Origin: JAKFWF01 sp031429105
Lineage (GTDB): Bacteria; Pseudomonadota; Alphaproteobacteria; Rhizobiales; Hyphomicrobiaceae
Assembly (NCBI GenBank): GCA_031429105.1
Contig: JANOYV010000090.1
Location: forward strand, 20,894-84,893
Length of the DNA: 64,000 nucleotides
Direction: 5' to 3'
In this document: positions 26,117 to 34,642 of the stretch, piece after piece
Numbering within the stretch: position 1 is the stretch's first letter
How the letters are laid out: every line of letters starts with the position of its first letter
Notes under the pieces: generated by a model
What the model was told of the DNA's origin: nothing
Seen by the model: only the letters and a program-made list of their open reading frames with translations
Database searches by the model: none
Program-made: the position numbers and the translations under genes

Positions 26117-26248
26117 ATGCAAAACTCATCCCTCCTCGTTGCCCTTGCCGCCTTCGCCATGCTGATCGGCGTACCACTCACCCTCTGGGGCCTCGTTGCC
26201 CTCACAAATCGCAAATACGTTGCCAAGCGGAAGCGTCCGAAATCGTGA
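26117..26248 (+). CDS. Possible 43-residue membrane microprotein
   Basis: The frame from the ATG at 26117 encodes one hydrophobic helix (LLVALAAFAMLIGVPLTLWG) with a strongly basic C-terminus (RKYVAKRKRPKS), the make-up of a real single-pass microprotein in the positive-inside orientation. There is no obvious ribosome site. Two bases after the stop, an inverted repeat (GCTGCCCC at 26250-26257, GGGGCAGC at 26282-26289) could mark the end of a transcript, without a T-run. Treated as tentative. Confidence 0.4.
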   Translation: MQNSSLLVALAAFAMLIGVPLTLWGLVALTNRKYVAKRKRPKS

Positions 26249-26395
26249 TGCTGCCCCTGCTGTCGGTCAAGAAATGTGTTTGGGGCAGCCGTTAGCCCGA
26301 CTCGGGGAGCCACCGGTAATCCTTGAATTGTGCCGCTTGCCGTAGCACACCCTCATATAAACTTCGGACATCTGGGTGGGGCGGGCGCCATAGTG

Positions 26396-26983
26396 ATGGA
26401 AAAGGATCGGCTACTGGCATTCAGCGATGGCGTCATCGCCATTATCATCACGATCATGGTGCTTGAGTTAAAAGTTCCGAGCGGGGCTGCCTGGGCGGAT
26501 CTACTCAAACTCCTGCCCGTCTTTTTCAGCTACGTGCTGAGCTTCATTTACGTTGCGATCTATTGGAACAATCATCATCATATGATGCACACCGTGACCA
26601 AGGTCACGGGTGGTGTTTTATGGGCCAATACGCACTTGCTATTTTGGCTATCATTGATCCCGTTCGCAACCGGCTGGATGGGTGAGAACAATTTCGCCTC
26701 GTTGCCAGTTGCGGTCTACGGCGTTGCACTGCTGATGCCCGCGATCGCTTATGTAATCTTACAAACAACGATCATCAGGACCGAAGGGCCGACATCGCTT
26801 TTGGCAGCACTACTGGGTAACGACCATAAAGAAAGGTTGTCGCCCGTCCTTTATCTGTCGGGAATTGCGTTAGCCTTTTACGTGCCGTGGTTATCCTTCG
26901 TGCTGTATTGCATCGTTGCCTTGATGTGGCTCATCCCGGAGCCGCGCATCGAGAGGCATTTGGATCAGCGTAGCTCGGAATAG
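26396..26983 (+). CDS. TMEM175/DUF1211-family membrane protein
   Basis: A 195-residue protein with about six helices. The defining motif is RLLAFSDGVIAIIITIMVLE at the start of helix 1, matching the FSDG signature of TMEM175 proteins; bacterial members form tetrameric potassium channels. ATG at 26396 starts MEKDRLLAFSDG, as in the family; the upstream start at 26330 would add an unconserved leader. A His-rich stretch NNHHHMMHT follows helix 2. It converges on the agmatinase gene. Channel activity is inferred from family. Confidence 0.86.
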   Translation: MEKDRLLAFSDGVIAIIITIMVLELKVPSGAAWADLLKLLPVFFSYVLSFIYVAIYWNNHHHMMHTVTKVTGGVLWANTHLLFWLSLIPFATGWMGENNFASLPVAVYGVALLMPAIAYVILQTTIIRTEGPTSLLAALLGNDHKERLSPVLYLSGIALAFYVPWLSFVLYCIVALMWLIPEPRIERHLDQRSSE

Positions 26984-27013
26984 CGGCGGAACCCTATCAT
27001 TTCACTATCAGTC

Positions 27014-27949
27014 TCACCGCCGCGGCGCGCTCGTCTTGGCGCCGGTTCCACTCAGCGCATAATTCAGCATTTTGTAGGCAAGCGCCGCCGCAGTGTAATC
27101 GTAGGCATGGAAACCTTCGATCGGGGCCAACTCCACGAGGTCCATGCCGACGACGTTGCCGACTTCGCAGGCCCGTCGCAGGATCGCAAGCGCGTGCAGG
27201 TACTGCAGCCCACCCGGTGTCGGCGTACCGGTGGCGGGCATGATCGCCCCGTCCAGCCCATCAATGTCGAAGGTGATGTAGATCGGTTTGCCGCGCAGCG
27301 GCTTGACGATCTCTTCGATGTCCCAGCCCGCCTGATCCTTGCCCCAGTGCATGTGGATGCGATGGCGGTTCTTCTCCAGAAACGCCACTTCGCCCGACGA
27401 GATTGCACGGATGCCGACCTGCACCATTGATATATGGTTGAAATCCAGCACACGGCGCATGGCAGCCGCGTGCGAATAGTGCTCGCCCAGGTAGCCATCA
27501 CGTAAGTCCGCGTGGGCATCGAATTGCAGCACAACGAGATCCGGGTAGCGCTTTGCAAACGGGCGGATCGCGCCCGCGGTGAGAGAATGTTCGCCGCCAA
27601 TCACAAACGGGACCTTGCCCGCCTCAAGCACCGCCTCGACGATGGTCTCAAGTTGATCTAGCGCTGCCGCAACAGGCGTTGCAATTTTCGGCTCGGCAAT
27701 CGCAGCGATCCCGTAGTCAGCATAGGGCTCGCGCCACAGCTCCTCGTCGAACAATTCGAGCTGCTGGCTTGCAGTCATAATAGCTGCAGGCCCGCGCGCT
27801 GTGCCGGACCCATAGCTGACCGAGGCCTCGAGCCCGAATGGAATAACGACCGCCTTGGCCTCGTGGGGGCGGTCCGCATCCAACCGCAATGGGTCCAGAA
27901 ACGATAGTTCGCCCGGCAGATATTTCAGTTCGAATGTCTTCGGGGCCAT
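27014..27949 (-). CDS. speB: Agmatinase (ureohydrolase family)
   Basis: This manganese enzyme hydrolyses agmatine to putrescine and urea. The 311-residue protein has the metal-binding motifs GGEHSLT, QFDAHADLRDGY and FDIDGLDGAIMPATGTP in order, with the Asp/His ligands intact, and the GTARGPAAI opening of agmatinases. It starts four bases after the ornithine decarboxylase stop, so the pair forms an operon directed at putrescine. Related guanidinobutyrase or arginase activities are possible, but the polyamine neighbour favours agmatinase. No arginine decarboxylase is visible in the window. Confidence 0.88.
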   Translation of the reverse strand: MAPKTFELKYLPGELSFLDPLRLDADRPHEAKAVVIPFGLEASVSYGSGTARGPAAIMTASQQLELFDEELWREPYADYGIAAIAEPKIATPVAAALDQLETIVEAVLEAGKVPFVIGGEHSLTAGAIRPFAKRYPDLVVLQFDAHADLRDGYLGEHYSHAAAMRRVLDFNHISMVQVGIRAISSGEVAFLEKNRHRIHMHWGKDQAGWDIEEIVKPLRGKPIYITFDIDGLDGAIMPATGTPTPGGLQYLHALAILRRACEVGNVVGMDLVELAPIEGFHAYDYTAAALAYKMLNYALSGTGAKTSAPRR

Positions 27950-27953
27950 CGAC

Positions 27954-29141
27954 TTATCCGTTCCGTGACGCTTTCACTAACGCGCCGCTGAACACGGATT
28001 CAAACGGATCATCGAGCAATATCACTTCATCATACCGGCCATAGCCGTTGAACTGACCGGCAATTGCGCGTCCGTAGGCGCCCATGTTACCGATTTCGAT
28101 GTAGTCGCCTTCACGGATACCTGACGGCAAGAGGAATGGCCCCTTCATGTAATCGATCGAGTCGCAGGTTGGCCCCCAGAATGCAAAGGGCTGCAGCGGG
28201 CCGGTGTCCTCGTTTGTCCGACTGACGAGGCGGGTCGGGAACACGAACCCTAAGTGTGCTGCGTCAAACAGTGCGCCGTAGCTGCCATCGTTGATGTAGA
28301 GATCACCACCCCGGCGCGCATCAACGCGCACGATTAAGCTTTCAGCTTCCGCTACGAGCGCGCGCCCCGGCTCGCAGATCAGACGGCAGGCTTCCGTCAC
28401 CGGCATCGTATCCATGCCAGCCTTGATCGCGTCCATGAACTTTATCATCGGTGCCGGATGACTATCGGAATAAACTGATGGGAAGCCACCACCGACATCG
28501 ATGCCGTCGATCACGACACCGGCCTTGACGATGAGCTTGTGCACTTCGTCCATCGCCGTGATGTAGGCGTCAGGCGTTGTCGTTTGCGAGCCGACGTGGA
28601 ATGCGATGCCAAGTTCATCAGCTACAAGGCGGGTACTGACCAATAACTTGGCGGCCGGCGACCCGGCGATACCGAACTTGCGTTCTAGAGGGATGCGGCT
28701 GTTCTTGGCTGGAACCGCAACGCGCACGAATAGTTGCAGATCTTTGGCCTGCTTGCCGTCAGTCGCCGTTTCTTCGACGATCTTGGCAAGCTCGTCTTCA
28801 CTGTCCAGGGCAAAGCAGCGCACGCCAAACTCGTGGTAGGCGCGCCGGATTGCATTGCGCGACTTCACCGGATGCATGAAGTGGAGTTCGACGTCTGGAA
28901 TAGTCGCTGCGTCCTCCAACTCCGGGATCGAGGCGACATCGAACTGCTTGATGCCCGCACCGAACAAAGCACCGAGCAGAAACACCGAGCTGTTCGCCTT
29001 GTAGGCGTAGGCAACCTCGCCCGGGAAATGCTTCAGATACCAGCGCGCCGCGCGCGCTGCCGCATGCGGTCTAACACCGAACACCGGACGATCCGGTTGG
29101 TGCTTCTCAAGGTAGGCCATTGCTGACGCGTATTTATCCAT
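27954..29141 (-). CDS. Ornithine/lysine decarboxylase, alanine-racemase fold
   Basis: This PLP enzyme decarboxylates ornithine to putrescine. The 395-residue protein is the fold-type III kind found in alphaproteobacteria and eukaryotes. PLP binds Lys48 in YAYKANSS; further markers are HVGSQ, the GGGFPSVY phosphate-binding stretch, CEPGRALVAEAE and GPTCDSID, with the catalytic Cys reaching across the dimer. The ATG at 29141 has GGAGG about 10 bases upstream and removes a 28-residue unconserved extension. Lysine may be an additional substrate, as in other members. Confidence 0.93.
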   Translation of the reverse strand: MDKYASAMAYLEKHQPDRPVFGVRPHAAARAARWYLKHFPGEVAYAYKANSSVFLLGALFGAGIKQFDVASIPELEDAATIPDVELHFMHPVKSRNAIRRAYHEFGVRCFALDSEDELAKIVEETATDGKQAKDLQLFVRVAVPAKNSRIPLERKFGIAGSPAAKLLVSTRLVADELGIAFHVGSQTTTPDAYITAMDEVHKLIVKAGVVIDGIDVGGGFPSVYSDSHPAPMIKFMDAIKAGMDTMPVTEACRLICEPGRALVAEAESLIVRVDARRGGDLYINDGSYGALFDAAHLGFVFPTRLVSRTNEDTGPLQPFAFWGPTCDSIDYMKGPFLLPSGIREGDYIEIGNMGAYGRAIAGQFNGYGRYDEVILLDDPFESVFSGALVKASRNG

Positions 29142-29318
29142 TGCATGAAACCTCCGCCGGTCAAGGGGTGCCCGGGTGCATAACCGGGAGCGTTGAAGAG
29201 TGGGGGCCGCGCAACGGAAACACATCTGCCGTAGTGCTTGGCTGGCGCGTCACATAGGGCTGGATGCGGGCGCTGTAAAGGGCGCAACCATTGCTTAGTT
29301 TACTGCGCGCTTGCTGTA

Positions 29319-29346
29319 GACCCGCAAATCGCACTATTTGCGGGTC
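29319..29346 (+). promoter_or_regulatory. Perfect 11-bp palindrome upstream of the YeeE/YedE gene
   Basis: GACCCGCAAAT (29319-29329) and ATTTGCGGGTC (29336-29346) are perfect inverted repeats around a six-base centre. The element ends 16 bases before the GGAG ribosome site of the YeeE/YedE gene. No T-run follows on either strand, so it is not a standard terminator. It may be an operator for a dimeric regulator or an RNA hairpin controlling translation. Confidence 0.6.
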
Positions 29347-29375
29347 AGCGATCCCCTTCGTTTGGAGTAAAGCCC

Positions 29376-30461
29376 TTGCGCGACTATTTGACCTTGCACG
29401 CGAGCCAGAGCCTGGCCCTTGGTGGGTTTGTGATCGGGCTGTTGCTTGGTGCCTTGGTGTTTCGCACCAATTTTTGCGCCATGGGCTCGATTTCAGATGC
29501 CGTCTCGTTCGGTGACTACCGACGCTTGCGGGCGTGGCTCCTGTCAGGTGCCGTCGCCATAATCGGTGCACAGTGGTTGCAGCATGCGGGCGTAGTTGAT
29601 CTGTCCAAGTCGATGTATCTCAGTCCGACGTTGAATTGGCTGGGCCACCTGTTTGGCGGTCTCCTATTCGGCTTCGGCATGGTCTTTGGCGGCGGCTGCG
29701 GCACCCGCAACTTGGCCAGGGTCGGCGGCGGCGATGTCCGTTCGCTTATTACACTCGTGGTGCTGGGGATTTCTGCCTACATGACCATGACCGGAATACT
29801 GGGCCCCCTGAGAGTTGCCATGGAGCAAGCAACCGCACTCCCTCTGGGCGTTGCTAGTCAAAGTTTGGCCGACATTGGTGGCCGCCTTTTCAACGCGAAG
29901 TCCGGTGCCGCAATCCCGATCACCACCGCCGCCGTTGTCGGGATCATAATCGCCGCTTGTTTCACGGATGCGAAATTCCGAGCCTCGCCCGTGCACATTC
30001 TATCTGGCATCGGAGTGGGCCTTTGCATCGTGGCTGGCTGGGCCTTGACCGGGCTCACCTTTGACGAATTATCGGACAAGCCCGTTGCCCCCGTGTCGTT
30101 GACCTTCGTGCGCCCGACCGGCGACACCTTGGAATGGCTGCAGCGCTCGACGGCATTAGGATTGCCCGGCTTTGGCGTTACCTCAGTGTTCGGCACGATC
30201 CTGGGTGCGTTCGCAATGGCGATGGCATCCGGGCAGTTTCGCGTCACCACGTTTTCAGATCGAGGCGATACCTTGCGGCATCTCGGAGGTGCCGTCTTAA
30301 TGGGCGTGGGCGGCATCATGGCACTTGGCTGTACGATCGGTCAGGGCATCACTGGAATGTCGACGCTTGCGTTAGGCGCATTTCTGACATTCGCCGGTTT
30401 GATTGCCGGTGGCATACTCGGCATTCGCGCTCTCGAAGCACTGTTAATACGCGACACCTAG
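29376..30461 (+). CDS. YeeE/YedE-family sulfur-compound transporter
   Basis: An inner-membrane protein related to TsuA (YeeE), which imports thiosulfate through a pore lined with cysteines. The 361-residue product carries two copies of the Sulf_transp (DUF395) half, each with characteristic motifs: RTNFCAMGSISD and GFGMVFGGGCGTRNL in the first half, FRVTTFSDRG and GGIMALGCTIGQGITGMS in the second. I chose the TTG at 29376 because GGAG lies nine bases upstream and the ATG further up at 29238 would add 46 residues unlike the family. No TusA-like partner gene is adjacent. The transported species could be thiosulfate or another sulfur compound. Confidence 0.85.
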   Translation: MRDYLTLHASQSLALGGFVIGLLLGALVFRTNFCAMGSISDAVSFGDYRRLRAWLLSGAVAIIGAQWLQHAGVVDLSKSMYLSPTLNWLGHLFGGLLFGFGMVFGGGCGTRNLARVGGGDVRSLITLVVLGISAYMTMTGILGPLRVAMEQATALPLGVASQSLADIGGRLFNAKSGAAIPITTAAVVGIIIAACFTDAKFRASPVHILSGIGVGLCIVAGWALTGLTFDELSDKPVAPVSLTFVRPTGDTLEWLQRSTALGLPGFGVTSVFGTILGAFAMAMASGQFRVTTFSDRGDTLRHLGGAVLMGVGGIMALGCTIGQGITGMSTLALGAFLTFAGLIAGGILGIRALEALLIRDT

Positions 30462-30479
30462 CGCACTGTGGCACAGCGA

Positions 30480-32162
30480 TTATTTTGCCAAAGCACCGAC
30501 TCGCCCGATTGGGAGGGTCTTGCCCTGACTGAGCAGAGGGCGCTGCAAGACACCGGACAGTTTGCGCGCAGAAAATCCGGTGCGCTGGGCTGCGTAAACG
30601 AAAGCCTCGGCACTATCGACGGTGCCATCACCGTTGCCGATGGGTGCGAGGTCGGCGTGCCCTGAAAGTCCTGCAATCCAGTACCGCGTGAATAACGATA
30701 AGCCCGTCTCCGCATCAACAAGCGTGCGCTGGTCGCGGTCGGATGCTGTCACCACGGTCAGACCACGAATGGCAAGCCGTGGCATAACATTTACCCGCGT
30801 TTCAGGCGCATTCGGCGCCATGATCGGACTCGATGGAGCGTTGGCGAAATCGACCTCCAGCACAAGCGTGACGGGACCAGCGCCCATCCGCATCAAGTTC
30901 TGATAAAGCGCATCAACCGCATATCCGGTGGTCCGCTCCCGGCGAAAAACCGCATCCGACGGCAACAAATAAGCTTCTCCATCCTCGCCGCTAATTGCGC
31001 CCAGACCCGACATGAACACGAAGATTGGACTGCCTGCTGCGTCCTTCAATCGCTCAGACAACAAACCTTTTGGGTGCCCGCTGCGACCAAAGACACCTTC
31101 CAATTCTGCCCGCGTTGGATCTTTCAGCTCGATCACTCGGTTGCTGCGAAATCCCAATCTCTCGGTCAATAGCGCGTGGACGCCTGCGGCGTCGCGATCC
31201 GCGACCGGACGGCGTGGCAGCCCGTTTGAATAGCCAGTAACGCTGATGACGACAGCAAACGCACCATGCGGGTCGCTGGGCCGAACATCGCGACGAAACA
31301 AATTGCGGGTGCCACGCAGGACGTCACTCATCACTAAGCCCGTGGCCTCAGGCTTGGTGCGCGCGATCCGGCGTGTATCGGGGCACAGTGTTAGATTTCC
31401 GGCCTTTTCGATACGGGCAATGTCATCAAGCCCCAACTGCCCTGTGTAAGGAACGCACGCCTTGCACCAAGTCAGGCCGAACCGCTTTTCAAAACCCGTT
31501 ACATCCTCACGATTAAGGTCGGATGGCTGATCCAAGCACGGCAATTCACATTGCGCTATCTCAACCCGAGCACCATTGCTGCGCACCAGGATTTCTCGCA
31601 GTTCAGCAGGCAGGCAAAGCGAGGAGGCGTCCGTCGCCAACGGCGATGCCAGCGGGCGTGCCGTATCGCTCGCGCTGGAAGCTAAGATTGCAGGGCTTGG
31701 AACAGACTTGACGATGGCATCAATCGGTGTGCGCATGACGATGATCGAAGGGCTTGCCGCTGCATTGCCAAACCGATCAAGGTATCCCCCGCCCGCACTC
31801 CAGGCAGATCGACATTGGCGCCACAAAACGGCATGGAGCGCCCAGTCCTGAGCGACGTCATCGCTCTTCAACTGCATATCATCGCGCAAACGACGCAGTG
31901 ACTTCACCGTGGCCTGGGTCATGCGCCCACTCTGGCGACCTTCATAAAGGCCCAGTTGCCGCAGGCAATATTGAACACGGCCGGCGCGTAGCAGTGGCCG
32001 CTTGTAGATCTTCGCCAAACCGCCGGTGGTGGACGCCCCATTGAAACCCTTAATCGAGCCCTGGCCTGCACTTTGGGCATAGGCGGTCGCCGTGCCAACG
32101 AGCACCGCGATCACGCAGCCTACGGCCCAATTCTTTGCACACGGTCGCGGATCGCGATCCAT
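30480..32162 (-). CDS. Exported caspase-fold protein lacking both catalytic residues (pseudo-caspase)
   Basis: A 560-residue protein with a signal peptide (about residues 11-30, ending TAYAQS). Residues 63-93 (VQYCLRQLGLYEGRQSGRMT) resemble a peptidoglycan-binding-1 repeat. From about residue 300 the fold is caspase-like: AFAVVISVTGYSNG, DRDAAGVHALLTERLGF, FVFMSGLGAISGEDGEAYLL and VTLVLEVDFAN align with the neighbouring active caspase. The catalytic His is Leu387 (SGLG instead of AGHG) and the Cys is Asp438 (LEVDF instead of LDACR). Six cysteines lie between residues 183 and 260. It is third in a reverse-strand cassette, 77 bases after the cytochrome gene. A binding or regulatory role is inferred. 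Confidence 0.78.
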   Translation of the reverse strand: MDRDPRPCAKNWAVGCVIAVLVGTATAYAQSAGQGSIKGFNGASTTGGLAKIYKRPLLRAGRVQYCLRQLGLYEGRQSGRMTQATVKSLRRLRDDMQLKSDDVAQDWALHAVLWRQCRSAWSAGGGYLDRFGNAAASPSIIVMRTPIDAIVKSVPSPAILASSASDTARPLASPLATDASSLCLPAELREILVRSNGARVEIAQCELPCLDQPSDLNREDVTGFEKRFGLTWCKACVPYTGQLGLDDIARIEKAGNLTLCPDTRRIARTKPEATGLVMSDVLRGTRNLFRRDVRPSDPHGAFAVVISVTGYSNGLPRRPVADRDAAGVHALLTERLGFRSNRVIELKDPTRAELEGVFGRSGHPKGLLSERLKDAAGSPIFVFMSGLGAISGEDGEAYLLPSDAVFRRERTTGYAVDALYQNLMRMGAGPVTLVLEVDFANAPSSPIMAPNAPETRVNVMPRLAIRGLTVVTASDRDQRTLVDAETGLSLFTRYWIAGLSGHADLAPIGNGDGTVDSAEAFVYAAQRTGFSARKLSGVLQRPLLSQGKTLPIGRVGALAK

Positions 32163-32239
32163 TCGCTAACTCGTCTCAGTAACTAGCTGCGATATCGATA
32201 CAATTTGAAGCAACGAAAACACCTCGCTCCAGGTACACG

Positions 32240-34549
32240 CTACCTGACATCGTAGACAATCGCGGTTCGAGCTTGCAGCTCTGGTACCGCGCGCGCATCG
32301 GTTGGAGCCACATCTGCCGAGCGCCCCTTAGCGCGCCTTTGCGGCCGCGCACGCGGCGTCTCAATCGACTTCTGGAACCGCGCCGTTGTACCTGGAAGCT
32401 GAGCTAAATGCGCGCGCCAATCCCCCAACATAGTAAAGCGCTGCCGCTCGAAATCGTGCTGTAGACCCTCCGGCGATTTGGACCCGGTCTGACAAATGCC
32501 GATCAGCGTCTCTCGCCCTTTGTCACGCAGGCGGAACTGGTAGGCCGCACCGCCGGACGGCAACAGCAGTTCCTTGCCCGCGACCAGCAAGTTGTTCTGC
32601 TCAAACTCGTTCGGAAACAAAACCGTCGCCTGGCCCGAACGATCAAGGCTGATCAACGTCAAGTAGCAATCCTGATTGGCACGTGCATGGAAAGTCGCAA
32701 GATCGCCCGACTGGTAGATGTCCGATTTGGACCACAGCAGCAACTCAAAGTCTGCACGAGGCTCCAGCGGCACTTCAACTTTGACAAGTGTTTCCGGGGC
32801 TCCGCCGTCTGGTGCAAGACGCATTAGAATCCGGTCAGCTTCTGCCCTTGATGCCGCAGCCGCCATTACACGGCGCCCCGAAACTGCGAGTTCTGTCGGC
32901 AGTCGCATCAGTCGATCGCGCGTCTCCGGTACGGTCAATCCGGCTTCGGCAGCTAACCGCGCGAGGCCCACGTCCTTGGCGTATTCTCGACCGAGTGCTG
33001 CAACGGGCTCAAGGCCGTCGATCAGCAAATTTGGATCAATGCCAGCCTTACGCTGCGCTGCCGCGTACCGTTCCTGATCCTCAAAGACCAAGGTATCAAG
33101 CTCGGCCTCAGGTGCGTAAAGCTGGAGGACCATGTCCTTAAGCTCACGCGACGCCGCCGGATCAGTTTCAATGGCTCCACGCATACTATCCTTGACCGCA
33201 ATAGGCCCGACACGATGACACCCCATGCACGACTGCCCGTTGCCGACCGGGCCAGCCATTGCCATTTCGTCGCGTTCGACGGCTTCGGGGCTGAAATCAA
33301 CCCGGTCTCCACGCGCATCATTCAGCGAATAGGCAAAAAAACCATTTGGCAACGTGAACATCGCCTTCACGCCATCATGCTTGAACGGCACTTTCACAGT
33401 ATTTGATGCCGTCGGCCCCAGCGGATTGGACGCCAGTTTCTGCCGCCCCTCGCTCGTTGCAAAATCGTAGGTCAGCCATAGGCTACCGGTTCGCGTCGGA
33501 TGTCGTTCAACAAGTCGATTGGCCCGCGTAACGGTTGAGACTGCAAGCCCCGCCCGTCTGGCCCTCCCCGATTTGATGTTAGCGTCAATGTCGACATTCA
33601 GGATCCGTTGCAGATTCGCCAACCGCCCTGGCAGACCAAGCAATCGCGGATAGAGCGGGGTCGTCATGGCGGCATGGGCGAACCAATCGCCACGCAGTGC
33701 AGGCATGGGCGTACCGGTCTGTCGCCGCACGATCTCGCTAAGGCGCGCCGAAGCCAGCGTCGCATAGGGTTGGGCCTGGATCAGTTTATCCCAATGAGCG
33801 CCAACCCAGCCTAGTTCGCCCAGATCAAGTTTCAGCACAGTACCCTCGGAATCGATTACCTCGAGTCTAATCGGCTCCGGACCCCATGAAAGCGTATTAA
33901 TGACCTTCGTGATGGCTTGACGATAGCCCGCTAGTGCATCGGAATCGACACAGTTGTTGGCTAAATGCGTCAACGTTATAAATCGTATGTCTTTACGCTT
34001 TTCTTCCGCAATCGAAGCCAGACCAGCCAAAACAGCTTGATCGACTTGCCCCTGAGTGATCGTCCGACGCGCTGTACAGGTTTGCGTCGGTTGCGCCAGA
34101 TCAAGTATCCAGTCGCGGACGGCTTGGATTGCTTCAGCAGTCGGCGCCACATCGAGATCGACGGTCGCGTGATTGCGCAACATGATTGTATAGAGCGGTG
34201 AAGCGTCGGGAACGCCAGGCGTCACCAATGTTGCCTCACGGGCCACATAGTCGAGCGCCAGAATGTTTGCAAATGGCCGGGCGGCAGCTGGAATCTTCAG
34301 ACGCCCGGTTTGATGGCAGCGCGCGCAGTGGCCGTCAAACACGGCATAAGCCTTTGCCGCCCGGACATCGCTCGGCGGCTGCGGCACAGGGTCGGCGGCC
34401 AATCCCGCTGGAATCTCAAGTGGGGCGACATCAGGCGGCGTTTCAGGCGCAGCCGACAGTGACTGCATGGCCAACAGGCTTAGCGCGACCGCAGTTAAAG
34501 CAGCGGCGACCCCGTTCCAACCAAAAAACACCTGCGCCAATTTCCGCAT
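32240..34549 (-). CDS. Exported c-type cytochrome with two CxxCH motifs and a C-terminal DUF4384 domain
   Basis: A 769-residue protein with a signal peptide (residues 1-33). A cytochrome c-like region has the haem motif CARCH at residues 75-79; a large middle region follows with WLTYDF, FKHDGVKAMF and LPNGFFAYSLND; a second haem motif CMGCH lies at 441-445 in the stretch GNGQSCMGCHRVGPI. Residues about 603-690 (LLLWSKSDIYQSGD, CYLTLISLDRSGQATVLFPN) form a DUF4384 domain, which as I recall frequently accompanies caspase-like and kinase domains. The ATG at 34549 gives the signal peptide directly. It lies 93 bases after the caspase gene and 77 before the pseudo-caspase gene. Its redox partner is unknown; the fusion is unusual. 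Confidence 0.8.
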   Translation of the reverse strand: MRKLAQVFFGWNGVAAALTAVALSLLAMQSLSAAPETPPDVAPLEIPAGLAADPVPQPPSDVRAAKAYAVFDGHCARCHQTGRLKIPAAARPFANILALDYVAREATLVTPGVPDASPLYTIMLRNHATVDLDVAPTAEAIQAVRDWILDLAQPTQTCTARRTITQGQVDQAVLAGLASIAEEKRKDIRFITLTHLANNCVDSDALAGYRQAITKVINTLSWGPEPIRLEVIDSEGTVLKLDLGELGWVGAHWDKLIQAQPYATLASARLSEIVRRQTGTPMPALRGDWFAHAAMTTPLYPRLLGLPGRLANLQRILNVDIDANIKSGRARRAGLAVSTVTRANRLVERHPTRTGSLWLTYDFATSEGRQKLASNPLGPTASNTVKVPFKHDGVKAMFTLPNGFFAYSLNDARGDRVDFSPEAVERDEMAMAGPVGNGQSCMGCHRVGPIAVKDSMRGAIETDPAASRELKDMVLQLYAPEAELDTLVFEDQERYAAAQRKAGIDPNLLIDGLEPVAALGREYAKDVGLARLAAEAGLTVPETRDRLMRLPTELAVSGRRVMAAAASRAEADRILMRLAPDGGAPETLVKVEVPLEPRADFELLLWSKSDIYQSGDLATFHARANQDCYLTLISLDRSGQATVLFPNEFEQNNLLVAGKELLLPSGGAAYQFRLRDKGRETLIGICQTGSKSPEGLQHDFERQRFTMLGDWRAHLAQLPGTTARFQKSIETPRARPQRRAKGRSADVAPTDARAVPELQARTAIVYDVR

Positions 34550-34642
34550 TTCCACAACGCACCCACTCACTCAGTCCGCCCCAGCGGCGTGACATATAGC
34601 GACCGCCCACGGTAGCGAATAGTGCAACAACTGAATTTGCTC

